From NCBI RefSeq assembly GCF_000003815.2, contig NC_049987.1:3142616-3204549 (forward strand): a stretch of 61,934 nt of DNA, given 5' to 3'. Each line of letters begins with the position of its first letter. Within the stretch, counting starts at the first letter, position 1. Shown piece by piece: positions 21,462 through 33,200 of this stretch. This stretch comes from Branchiostoma floridae. Its lineage: Eukaryota > Chordata > Leptocardii > Amphioxiformes > Branchiostomatidae. The translations under genes were made by a program, and so were the position numbers. The notes beneath the pieces are model-generated. The model searched no databases. It was given only the letters and a program-made list of their open reading frames with translations, and was not told the DNA's origin.

Positions 21462-23300
21462 CTGAAACAAAACATATTTTGTATGTTAAGAAACTTGTAG
21501 ATAGAATCATACTTCTTTTTTTGCAAGAGGAATAAAAGAAGCCATCTACATCAACTTAACAAAGAGACGGGGGGTGCCGTAGACACTTGCAAATTACTAT
21601 CTGCTGCTCACTGAGTCATAAGTGACGTCACGTACAGAAGCAGTGAAGAGCCTATTCCTTGACAAAGACTTGAGTTGGACAGTCGAAAATCTGGGTGAAT
21701 GCAATTTTGTTCTGTTGGCAATTACAGTTTAATCCAGGCGGACATTCGCATATTTATGTAGTTACCAAGATTAAGAATATTATGGCGACAGAGCCATCTA
21801 CAAGAGATGCCACTACAGACTACCGAGCACCTTTGACCCGGGCCGTTGCTGACGTCACGCTTCCGTGACGTAGTCTTCAGGTGAAATCATCTCGAGAAAG
21901 ACGAGATGACTGGACAAAAGCTTGTTGCTAAGTCCTTTAAATTACTTCGTGTGCCACAGATGTGAGCAAAGCGAACTTTATTATCATATAGCCTACACCC
22001 AAACTTGCAAACTCCTGTATGACGCATAGATCCCTGGCCTTGGTAGTATACGTGTGAATTCCTTTGTCGAATTTCTGAAAATTTGTTCTTTGGTACATGC
22101 ATTTGCAAGGTGATTACTGATTGCATTTTGAAACCAAAATTTCCCAGTAGATATTCGAAAACCCTGGAAAACTAAACGGATTTACAGTATTATTTATAGC
22201 CAATGTCAATGTAACTTCCCAAAGTTTCGTGAGATGTTTACCTTCTATTCAGCATCACGAACAGAAGACACTTACTCAATTATAAGCACAGTTTACTTCA
22301 GAGAGCGTACAAGTAATTACATTCAAGGTATCCAGCTTATCAAGTGAGGTCTGTGATTTTTAACCCCACTTGCACGGACAAATGGTGTCCTTGGTATTTA
22401 CAGTATAACTTGTAGAATAAAAGTACGTGTGTCCTGAAGAATTTCTTTGCTGTATGGGGCTCTTTCCGGTGTGACGGATTCAAATAGATTTAGACATATA
22501 TGTAGCTAGTGCCGTTCAGTACAAACCTGGTTTATCGAGTATGAAATACAAACAAGCAAACACTCCCAGTTACTTCAACCACTAAGATGTAATAGCGTGA
22601 TGGTATATTTCCAAAAGAGGTAAGATACAAACAAAGTAGTCAAGTCAAGAAGGCATTTTGTCAAAATGGTGTTGTCATTAATTCTCTTAAATACGGCTCT
22701 AAGAGCTTCGTGCGTAATACTTGGCAACTTAATTCAGGCTTTCCAGTTTCTGCTTGTAAAGCTGTATGCGTGCATAATGACTTCAGGAATCAAACGTATT
22801 ATTAGTGCGTGGGCTGATTCTGAAGACCATATATTAGTTACTGCAGGCAGCTTATATTCCAGGATTTTTGCCGATTGTAACTGCACTAGTCGACAAAGCC
22901 GATAATGCGACTAATGCGACGAAGCATTCACTACCCAATCGAGACAGTATCTTATCGGATGTGCCAAACTGCGCTAGGAAATTGCACCGAATTTGCTTCT
23001 TGCGCCGGTTTTCCATTGTGTTACGTAGCTCTATACACTGTCAAGTAGATCCGAATCATCAACGAGTGATTTAACAAATAATTTTGCTGATGTTTTGCAC
23101 GCACGGTTCTTACTTAAGAGAAATATGTAACACATTGCTTTTCATCTCATAGTTTGTTCTACTTGTGCGTAATTCATTCCTAATATATAATATTCACACA
23201 CACGAAAACAAGTGCACATTCACATGTTTAGTTATAGTTAAACCCTTCCCGCGCCAAGATGGTGCATAGGGCGGTCTGTTTCATTAGCCCTGGGCCACAC
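21462..23300 (-). other. Probable intron of the 8-Cys peptide gene; no other gene seen
   Basis: If the promoter at 26640 is correct, all of this is intron. It is AT-rich with no persuasive coding segment. Confidence 0.35.
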
Positions 23301-23305
23301 ACAAC

Positions 23306-23648
23306 GCAATCACTACAGCAGGGGGCTAGTCCACTGGTAGTGGTGTGTGTTCAACTTCCATACTCTTTCCCGAATGCTGAGTGCTAAGCAGAGAAAGCCG
23401 CATGTACCATTTTTAAAGTCTTTGGTATGACTCGGCCGGGGATCGAACTCACGACCTACCGAATGCAAGGCGAACACTCTACCCACTAGGCCATTGCACC
23501 GGCTACTCATTTTCACCTGAGTATAGTAAGGAAAGCCGTGTAAAGTGCCTTTCCCAAGGGCACAAAATCGGTGACACGCAGTCGGATTCGAACCCGGAAC
23601 CCCTCGGTTACGAGGCACAAATGCCGCCGCTGCGCCACGCGACTTCAC
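23306..23648 (-). mobile_element. Two tRNA-derived SINEs in tandem
   Basis: On the minus strand, the first head (from about 23645) reads 'gtcgcgtggcgcagcggcgg' with B box 'gggttcgaatccgac'. The second (from about 23506) reads 'ggtgcaatggcctagtgggt' with B box 'gagttcgatccccgg'. Both show tRNA-like A-box/B-box spacing, with 'cctagtgggtagag' typical of a tRNA D arm. The body 'gggaaaggcacttt' is shared with 3112-3290. Confidence 0.75.
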
Positions 23649-23649
23649 C

Positions 23650-24860
23650 GTTTAGTTATAGTAAAGGAGTTACGAATGTAGCTTTTGGAATCTTGGCAGG
23701 TGGCTTGCGATGGAAATATAGATGTCTTTTTAAATAAATGAAACTGTGTGACCAATCAATCAATACTGCGATAAGGAATCTCGCATTGCACATCTTCCAT
23801 TTCCATGGGTAATATTTATCCAAGGGCTGGATCTTTCACTAAAGCAATTCTGACATCTGTGTCATTTTCAAACACTCAAATCTAACGCATTTCATTTTGC
23901 TTCCGCCGATTGAAAGACATACACTCCACAAAAGTAATTTATTTTGCGTCGAAAATACTATGCACATTGTACATATTTCCATCCAATGATAAAAGACTTA
24001 TTGATATAAGGACAGAAATTTGAACTGCAAAAAAATTCTCAAGTCAAGGATACATGACTGTGCATTGTACATATACATTCTGAATTCCTCACAACAAAGT
24101 TTGAGCTTTTGACAAAAATTTTAACACGTACACACAACTAAAGTTCAATTAGCTTGGGGAAGCTTTCGAGACGAACTCTGTCTGAGCTTTTGTCGCATTC
24201 GGCACGGGAGATATTACAGCTTCTCATCTAGAGGGTGAAGCCAAGTGCATGTAGACATTTCCTAGAAGATATAACATTGGATCTCTTCTCATCTCCCTGT
24301 GTGACTGTTACAGTGGGGAGGTAATAGTCCATGATATTCTAAAATGGACCTTGACATTCCTTGGACAGTCATTAAGTGGAAATGCCACAATATCCGTCCT
24401 ACAAACTAAAAGGAAATACCACCATTTCCAACCCTTATAGAGAATACTTCGATCCTACCATAATCGTTAAGGAGAACTTTGGGTAATTTCAACGATCTTC
24501 TTGTCGACACGCACCCCCAATTGCTATTGCAATTGCAACCTTAATTGAGTTAGGTAGAAAGCTCTCGAATCTAATGTTGATTTCATCTTCGTTCAGTGCA
24601 AAGAGAATTCCCTAATACATTTGCGCATCGCACCTATTAGATCTTACTCTCGACCAAGGTATTCATAATGTAAAAAAGAAGAAAAGTTAGTTTCATAGCA
24701 CTTTCTACACACTGCAGGAACAGTGGATTGTTTTCCACTGTCTCTATAAGACAAGGAATTGGAAAATGCAGCCCATTTTTCTCCTTCCGCGGTTGTTTGC
24801 CTCCCCAACTGAGAACTAGGACCCGTTTTTACACTTTGGTGGATTTAGGAAAGTCGTGTT
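23650..24860. other. Intergenic or intronic DNA, nothing recognised
   Basis: AT-rich sequence without clear coding, RNA or repeat features. Confidence 0.45.
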
Positions 24861-24863
24861 AAG

Positions 24864-25191
24864 CTATTAAAAAGGGCACAACCCGCCGTACATGCAATTT
24901 GTCCTTAAGGTTTTATGGGTGGAGGCCACGTCCGCCACGTATTTCAGAAAACGTTCAGGCTGCACAGGGCAGGCGCATCGCCCGTACTGGCACGTACGCG
25001 GGGGGCGAATCCGCAGCCAGATGGCACACAAAGTTTTGCCTGCACTTAATTCTACGGCGCGTCTGCCTGCTCCAAAATCCGTCGGATTCCCTACGAGTTC
25101 GTACGGAGGCGGTACTTATCCCAAAAGATTGCCCACGTTTTGGCACGTAGACAGCACGTATTTACACATACGGCGGGTTGTGCCCTTAGCT
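24864..25191. mobile_element. MITE, 'AAGGGCACAACCCGCCGTAC' family, copy 2
   Basis: Left end 'aaagggcacaacccgccgta' and right end 'acggcgggttgtgccctta' are inverted. TTAA lies just outside each end ('gttaagcta', 'tagcttaaag'). Subterminal arms 'gtccgccacgtatttcaga' and 'tcgtacggaggcggta' are like those of copies 1 and 3. Confidence 0.85.
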
Positions 25192-25224
25192 TAAAGTACT
25201 CTCCTAAGAGAGGTTAGCTTATAC

Positions 25225-25365
25225 TGTTTTCTTACGTATTTAGGCGTTTTGGGCGGGCTTTCTACTTTATACCGTTTTCCTTACACCTTATATTTGCTGG
25301 CAATACATGTTAAAAACGGTAAAAATAGAGCCAAACAAAAACGCCTAAAAACTTTAAAACTGGGA
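25225..25365. mobile_element. Short inverted-repeat element
   Basis: 'tatttaggcgttttgg' and 'aaacgcctaaaaac' form ends around arms with 'taccgtttt' and 'aaaacggta'. The 'gggctttctactttat' portion resembles the interiors of the elements at 56200-56379 and 59528-59720. Confidence 0.45.
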
Positions 25366-25379
25366 AAACCAAATCTCTG

Positions 25380-26250
25380 CTTGGATCGGTAAAGTCAAAT
25401 ATCTTTCAAACGAGCCAAACGTATATCAATAGCATGTCAGAAGTTTCAAGCACAAGACCTTTGAGTTTGGGGAAAATCCGCATTACAATTACAGCAACTC
25501 GCCGGTGCATAAAATCGTAAGATGGCAACGTTATCTTTTAATGTCTTTACGTGTGACCGCACAGAAATAATTACACATTGGTGACTAACATGAATCTAGC
25601 TGGTGTAAAATCGAATCAATCACGATGGATGACGGCACAAAGAACCTCTTTCACGGAGTTTCAAATGGTTGCGAGTCTGCTGGTTTATCAAATGAATGAA
25701 CGAATGCCAAGGATGGGCAGTAGGTCTCAGAGAGAATTCGAAATAAATAAAAAACATCCTTTTATGATGCAATTTTGCCCAACACGTAAAGAGACCAAAC
25801 ATACATGTAAAATGTCATACATTTAATCTAGCTTAGAAGATATGCTTCTTCCTCTTTTTATATACAATTACGAAAATGTAGGATTGTATGAGTTTAGCTA
25901 TAGTTGTTTTATCAAGGCATGGGGAATACATATTTTTCAGTATTTAAGATAATACAACTTAATGGTTTTAAAGCTAACTTTTTTTTGCATGACGTTAACG
26001 TCACTTTCTGTATCCCATTGTTTAATATTTTCATGCCTTTCATTTTTATTAAAAAGACCAAGCCAAGTCACATCTTTACATCGTTAAACAAAACCGACAT
26101 TCAGAAATGATGATTTCTGCACTGTATTGTACTCGATCAGCTATTAGTTGTTCGTTTATAACCTGCTAAACCAGCTATTCTGAAAATGGAATTTTCGGAA
26201 TTTTCAGGGATTCTTTGACTATCTTTCAATGATAAACCAAGTACCAAACC
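25380..26250. other. Nothing recognised
   Basis: Open frames here are short and without family resemblance, signal or splice support. Confidence 0.4.
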
Positions 26251-26251
26251 G

Positions 26252-26472
26252 TTAAGGCGCGATCACATAGTTGGTGCGATCGTCCTACGACCTCTAACTT
26301 GGGGCATTTTTTAGGACAGCCATGTATATGTCCTACAATGTTCAGCTGTCTTGCTACACAAAACGCTCTCTTGTAGTCTTGTGGGTCGTTGGTTCTGTCA
26401 CTGCCTGCTTAAAAATCCTATCTTAAAAATCGTACGATGATCGAACAACCTACATGTGACCGCGCTCTTAAG
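26252..26472. mobile_element. MITE with TTAA target duplication
   Basis: TTAA at 26252 and at 26469 flank the inverted ends 'aaggcgcgatcacatag' and 'atgtgaccgcgctctt'. Internal arms around 'gatcgtcctacga' and 'cgtacgatgatcg' also pair. A TTAA duplication is the hallmark of piggyBac-type transposition. Confidence 0.75.
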
Positions 26473-26520
26473 AATATTAGAAAGACAGTCGCACTATTAT
26501 ACTCTTTAAAAAGAACCCAC

Positions 26521-26645
26521 CTTTCGTGTAGATTGGTAGAAACACTGTCTTGAGTCCGCTTGGCTGAAGTTTTCGATGATCTGTTCGGGTTTGCCTCTGG
26601 AGATCACTGAAGGCCTGTCTGCTCCAACCCCGGTATTTAAAGCGT
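26521..26645 (-). promoter_or_regulatory. Probable promoter and first non-coding exon of the 8-Cys peptide gene
   Basis: On the minus strand a TATA-like 'ctttaaatacc' (26632-26642) lies about 32 bp before an initiator 'ttcagtg' (A at 26608). A donor 'cacgaaag|gtgggt' follows at 26520-26521. That gives an 88-base exon without ATG, which fits the spliced 5' UTR acceptor at 21462. The link over 5 kb is inference. Confidence 0.35.
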
Positions 26646-26649
26646 TTCT

Positions 26650-27650
26650 TCTGATGCGTTGGCGTCAATCAATTAAAGCAGCACGGGACTTCTATTGTGA
26701 ACCATTAAAAACGTTGAAATTCAAAACGTGGCGTAGGAGGTATACCGGAGCGTAGGACGTGTTTCCGCCGCATACGGGCGCGCTTCTGCAAATTTTACTT
26801 TGAGTCATTTTACAATCAACACACGTTCATCTGGTTTTTGACCAGTCTGATATCGTAACAAAGAAGTAATTCTCACGGCAGGGTTCTTAAAAAGAGATTA
26901 AGTCAAGAAATTAGAAGATATTCCGTGAATGCAGGATTATCTTAGCTTTCTATCAGGCTACGGAAGAAATGCTTCTTTCGGATTAACAGGCGAAAGCATA
27001 CGCCATCCTTGATATGCATTTCTTGAAATGGTCATGATAATTACTATCCCCTAGGAGTAAGTACGTGGGCAGTACGCAAATGGTCGTCTCAAATAGGTAG
27101 ATGATTTCAAAGAAGCACGAAAGTGATTAAAAACAGGAAAAGGCAACATCCCTTGAGATTTTAGTAAACTTTTAAATCGTATCTCATTTTCAGCAGTTTT
27201 CTTTGTTTTAATACTTGGATATTCTAAAAACTGTGTTGAGTTTGGCACAAAATTGATAGCATGTCAGTGGATAAGAACCAAGACTCTTGGTTTGTGAGCC
27301 AAATTAACCACCCTAACCTTACCGTAGTGTTATTTTTCTTCTTTTACAATTAAATTTTCTTAATGGCGAAAGATAAACGAGGAAGCTGTAATAAAGCTTA
27401 CAACTGATATCAACATTGTCACTTAACATATAGATATGAATATGAATGAACGCTATGACGAGTCACTTCAAGACAGGGCTTGCACTTTTACCTAATAAAT
27501 TCTTTGTACAATTCAGAAATTAGTACTTAAGTACAAAGGTGTCAAGGTATGCTTTGTTACTAGATTCCCTCTCATGTACAGGCTGCTCTTGCGCTTTTCA
27601 TAAAACAGAGGCTCGTCCGAGTGGTCACGACTCCGACTGATCAAAGTTAC
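26650..27650. other. Intergenic DNA, nothing recognised
   Basis: No gene, RNA or clear element was recognised between the putative promoter and the 27658 element. Confidence 0.4.
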
Positions 27651-27657
27651 TTATATT

Positions 27658-28720
27658 TAGGCCTTGCTGAATTGATTATATGAATGACATCCTATGGGGA
27701 CAAAATAAAAGTTTGTCAAAAAGTTGCCATCAGTTTGAAATCTTAAGTAGTCAGAAGGGATGATGAACAAATGACTACACACTAATTTAGATACATCAAG
27801 CACTAGGTTTTAATTTTTGTTCTTTCACATCTTCTTTGACGTTGGAATGCACTTTGAAGTGCAAATCAAACTGCTGCTAAGCAGAAGGCGGAAAATTGTT
27901 TCAATCCACGCAAGGTAACAAGTGATCACAAGCAAGTTGATAGATTTAGAAGCGGGCAGACATTGCAGGTAGTAGCCCCTACCTATCGTTAGTGGCACAG
28001 AGCTGATCTAGTCAGCAGCAGATTGTAATGTATTTCTCAGAGCAGGTATCTATGGATGTGCAGAAACATGCCCTACATGGAGGTTAAACCAAGATGTAGT
28101 GGATGCTACCTGCAATGTATATATAATCATGAATAGATTATCAACATGTTGAGATCAGAATGAAAGCTCATCTTTGTTGGTAAATTCCATAGTGAAAAGT
28201 TTAAACTTTGTTCCAACACAAAGGAAGAAACTCACCATCACCATTCGGAGTATTCGGCCGAAAATTTATGGTGAGTTTCTTCCTTTGTGTTGGAACAAAG
28301 TTTAAACTTTTCACTATGTTGAGATCAGCGTCACCTGTTGGTTTAATCATACGGATGACAACCGCGCACATCAATTTTCGTGATTTTCAAAAAAAAAGTT
28401 TTCAACCAATTGTGCAAAGTAGCCACAAAATGATCAAATATACACCGTAGATTAAAATCAATAAAAAATGATATCGAAAACTAGCAACTAATGTTATAGA
28501 ATGCCAAGGTTAGCCCGAAAAGAATATGTGTAATAAGTGTATAAACAAAAATGATGTAAATACAATGCACTGTGTGTCAAGTCAGTTGTGCAGCCTTTCT
28601 GATGACCAATTGAAGTCAGATATCATGATGAATGCCTTGCGACTTTTTTATTCGCACGCTAGCATCAATTTTGGGGTCCGCAGAAGATGTCATCTATATA
28701 GTCAAATCAACATGGCCTAA
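27658..28720. mobile_element. 'GGATGACATCC' inverted-repeat element, copy 1, with inner palindrome
   Basis: Left end 'taggccttgctgaattgatt' with 'atgacatcc' and right end 'gatgtcatctatatagtcaa' with 'catggccta' are inverted repeats. Related elements lie at 31768-32044, 54431-55305 and 57189-57690. The left portion is much longer than in sister copies, and the match is weaker there, so the left boundary is uncertain. Confidence 0.5.
28188..28318. repeat. Perfect 50-bp inverted repeat
   Basis: Arms 28188-28237 and 28269-28318 are exact reverse complements (50 of 50) with a 31-bp loop. The left arm begins 'catagtgaaaagtttaaact'. The phrase 'tgttgagatcag' occurs both before the left arm (28147) and after the right arm (28316). 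Confidence 0.95.
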
Positions 28721-28883
28721 TTCACTATCAAACTAAAAAAGACACTATTATCGAAACTGATTTTACAATTGAGATATCTGTTGCATAGTAAAACTTTAAG
28801 TGCACGAGGATTCTCTTCGCTAGATACGTCCTATCTAGTATAGCACAACAATCTTGCCCCCACCAGGCCTTCTACGTGGGTAT

Positions 28884-28885
<2 letters not shown>

Positions 28886-28927
<42 letters not shown>
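28886..28927. repeat. (TA)n microsatellite
   Basis: About 21 TA dinucleotides abut the left end of the MITE at 28934. Confidence 0.97.
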
Positions 28928-28929
<2 letters not shown>

Positions 28930-28933
28930 CCTA

Positions 28934-29041
28934 CTCTCCAAGCAGAGGTTGTGTCGCGGAGATAATAGCGGTTCCCTCAAGGGAAACGAGCCAGTAAAAA
29001 TCCTGAACACTACTCTCCGCGACCCAACCTCTGCTTGGAGA
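28934..29041. mobile_element. MITE, 'TCTCCAAGCAGAGGTT' family
   Basis: Ends 'ctctccaagcagaggttg' and 'caacctctgcttggaga' are inverted, followed inward by 'tcgcggag' and 'ctccgcga'. This end signature recurs with different interiors at 55494-55710, 56200-56379, 58954-59043 and 59528-59720. A lone half ('aacctctgcttggagaata') lies near 51931. Confidence 0.85.
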
Positions 29042-30265
29042 ACATGGGCCTTAGCCTTGTAAGCATGCCATCGGGAGCTCATCTTCCATCCCTACTTCGC
29101 AAACAATACTCCTCAGGCCGGCGAACTCACCCTGTCTATTTGGCCTTTTTCTACTATTTTTTGTATGGAGTCTATTTGGTTTCATTGAGTTACAAAAGTA
29201 TACAAAGAAAGCTTTTATGGTTTCTGATGATACAAAATTTCCTTAGAAGAAAAACCGAAGACAAATAGGCCAGAATACATTTATCACCCTTTTATGCCCA
29301 ATTGGATACTCGATATATATCCTTTACACTAATGCTGAAAAGCTACTCAACATGTTCTAAACGAAGCTCCCATTTTCAGAACATTGACAACGTTCATGTA
29401 AGTGGATATTTTATTGCACCAAAGAAGTATATACATGTAGTCCATGGAATTGCACCAAATAGGACACATATTGTCATACAAATCACCTAATATTCCTCAG
29501 TTCCAGTAAGTGCTAATTTTCATATAATAGCTGGAAAGCCACACACAAATTTAGATGCAGAATCAGTAATTGTACAGATATTTACACTTCATAATGTTAA
29601 AGTCTTCAATGCACATGTACATACTATTAATAAAATAGTCTCTACTACATAAAACAATTAGATTAGTGTTTAAAATTGTTGAAATAGCAATAGTCCATTA
29701 ATAGTGTATGCACAAACTGCCATGCATTGTCCTGTTCAATTGTTGCGCACTAAAGTTCTTCTTAATAAGTTTTTCTTCCGTATATACAAGCCTTTAAATG
29801 TTCTTTCAAAGCCTTTTTTCTTTGAAAAATCCCTACTATCTTCAAATAAATATTGTAAGTCTGCTCATTCTACAAACATTTCATATTTTCTCAGTTTTTC
29901 ATCTTTATTTCAACATTTGCCCTATATTTCAAAACAGTAGCTTTGTCCTAATACAACCTCATAAACAATTTTGTATTTTAATTACATACATTCTATGGCC
30001 TATATATGTCAATAGTGACCATGGTAAAATCCTGATTCACTACTAATCTTTGTATGAAGTATAACTACAATGTTACTATATTTTTACAATCACCTGTAAA
30101 GTGTTGACCACTTTGAAATAATTCATTGTTTAACCTTCATAAATATGTTGATCACTTTTATTATCTATTTATAAGTTTTACCATTTAATGATTGATTTTT
30201 CATCACACACACAAACATTAAACATTGATGATAGTGGATTATGAGTTTACATGTATTTCATGTTT
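29042..30265. other. AT-rich intergenic DNA; 3' flank of the vWA gene
   Basis: No coding segment was recognised. The 3' UTR of the vWA gene presumably runs down from 30266. Candidate minus-strand AATAAA/ATTAAA signals are too frequent in this AT-rich DNA to choose one. Confidence 0.4.
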
Positions 30266-33200
30266 CTAAACATCTTCCTTGTGTATGTGGATGGCCTCCA
30301 GTCCCTGCTGTGTCAGTACTTCCTCCATCTCTGTTACCTCTTCATCAAAGGACTTGGACTCCATGGACAGCAATCCTGAAACACAGGAAGGAATGAACAA
30401 TCAGTATGTGATAGATGTTGGTATAGGTAGGCAGGTAAAGGTGGTAACATAGCTGTTTGAGACCTTAGGTGCAGTGCAACTGATTTTGTGCCCTGGAACA
30501 GGTTCTGCACATGACTTTCCAGTCAGATGTAAGAATGAGAACCTGACTTTGGTTTGGGAGATAAACTATCAAGGGTGCTTTCTGCTTTACAATCCTTTAG
30601 TCTTGGGCAAATCATAGGAAGAACAGAGCCCATTCCTCTTGTTTCGATATTCTTATTCAAAAATTGAATTTTTAGCATTAGGACTACTATGAAAGCTAAA
30701 GGCAGGCCTTTGAGGTCCTGGTAAAGGGGCAGTGGGCTGCCAATCCACTGTGTCAAGGGCACAGTACATTGTAAATTGAAAAGCGGAGACCATTTCTCTC
30801 CTTCTACTGCCTTTTATCTCCCCAACCAAAGCAACATTTTTAAATCTGGGTGTAATTACAAAAGTCCTGTAAAGTGCCTTACTCAAAGACAAAACATCTA
30901 GCTACCTGAACAGAATCATGACATCTTGAGATCTTTTTCTGCTAGCACAAAAGTCATGCTGTTTGATACGGTAACCATACAATACTCAATACTGTAAAAT
31001 TACCAGAAATGCCTCTAGCAAACACAACTATATATAGAGGTCTAGTCTGATTTAATCGCGCTTCTCAGGCCCGTCCTACATTGCCGCGCCTATCAGCGGG
31101 GAGGAGGCTACAAGCTCCGGATAGCGGATAGAGGTCAATCCAGTCACAAATACATGTAGATGCTAAGCACTTCAGGGAGTGTGTTACTCCATCTCATTAA
31201 AGCACGCATCTTCATTATTATGCAAGCCGCATTATCTCATTCAGAGCCTTCCTCATTAATTTTCCCCTCACACCACACCACAGTTAATCTCTGCTGTAGG
31301 CTCTTTGCAAGCTAACTAAAGCTTATGATGTGATGATTAAAATGATTAAAGGATAAAGTGAGCAATTTTTACTCAAAGAATAATTATTCCACTACATTGT
31401 GAGTACCTGACTGCGCAAACAATTTTGTAAACGTTTCGTAAAGCATATTTTAAAACTTTGCAAAAGTTACAGCTCTAACCCGTCCCCCCTATTTTGTAAA
31501 AGTGGAACCTACCAAGCAGATTGTCCAGTTTTGTAAGGTCTGGCCTGGAAGAGTCCAACTTGAACTGAAGGGGGTCCAATCCCTGGTTTTTCAATTCGTT
31601 GACCATTTGTCCCTCTGCATGCTGGCCCCTTAAGAAGGACACAAAGACCATCTTGGCTGGGTACACTTCCTCGCTGTACTTCTTAAACAGTGGTGCAAAC
31701 CTGGAGGGAAAAATGTCAATTAGTCAGATGCACATCTTATCTATACAGAACAGATCCTATGCCTTGGTTAGGCCATATTGGTTTGTACGGATGACATTTG
31801 TCTTCGCAGCAATTCTTGTTCTTTCCGTAAAAGGTTTGTGACCATATTGTAAATTGAGAAAGAACAAAAATTAAGAATTTATTTTTAACTATATGTTCTG
31901 TGAGTTGTGTCATTTGTTCAACCTTTCTGGCCACTTTTCATACAAGTGAAGACAACTTTTTTTTCCATTTTATTTCGTAACCCTTGCATCAGTTTGGCAT
32001 TCCCGGAGGATGTCATCCATTTGATCGAATCAACATGGCCTAAATAATAGATGGAATGGGATGGTATACTTGTAAAACATTTCAATTACAGCCTAATATA
32101 TATTATAGGTTTACAGAATCTGATGTATAATATGTTGGATAAGGTGAGCTATTGGCCTAATTCCACCAGATGCCTTAATATCACCACATGACAAAAAAAT
32201 ACACAAATTTCAAGTGATCTAACCATTGCAGCATAAGCAATACTAAGGTACACACTTATATACACAGATATTTAGGTGTTCAACACAACCATGAGAAGGC
32301 CTCTACAACAACATTTTTTGTTGTGGAGGAACTACATACCGCTACCTGGTGAGAGCTGAAGAGGTACTGCGGACCAACAGATAACACATACATTCCAGCC
32401 ATTTATCACTCCTTCTGATTGGTTAGAATTAATCGATACCGACACCGGTGTCAATGCAAATCGACTCTGACTAATCAGAAGAAGCGATACACAGGAAAGT
32501 AAGAGATATGCAGGCATGAGTCAGAATATGTACAGACTGCAAGGGGGAATAGATTATTCTTTTAACATTGATAATGAGTTTTCTTGTTCTAAAAAGCCAA
32601 AGCAATGTTTCGAATATTTTCTGTTGAAATTCCGGTTTAAATATGCCATCTGTATTTTATTTATTTATTGGTTTGGCTGCACCGAACACACAGCCAGGGC
32701 TGCCCAACTAGCCTATGGCTATTACAAAGGGCTAGCCCTGCTGACAAACACATAAACAATACAAATTAAAAAAAAAGAACATTTGTATGTACATCTCTTT
32801 ACAAATGTATATACCAAAGAACAAATGTGAATTTTCATAAATTCACACATATAGTACCAAGGGATCTATGCATCATACAGGAGTTTTCAAGTCTGGATAG
32901 GCTACATCATAATAACATTAATGACCCTCCTGTTCTTCAGTGTATATGGTGTCATAATGCCTGGTCCTTTCCTATAACCAACAAATAAAATTACTCTGTA
33001 GTTATAGCAAAGGCCCCAGTGTTATGACACCATATACACCTCGGGCGGGTCCCTTAAGTCAGTCTCTCTTTTTTTAGTCACACTGATACAAATCTTCCAA
33101 AGACCTCCAATAACTGCAAAAAATAAGAATACAAAAATGCAAATAGTTTGACAGAGAAGCAGCCACTTTCTCAATTGTCAAACTGCTAAATCCCCATGTG

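Noticed and set aside
24892-25194. 100-codon plus-strand frame
   Set aside because: It lies wholly within a MITE copy, and the same frames reappear as fragments in its sister copies at 14304 and 47788.
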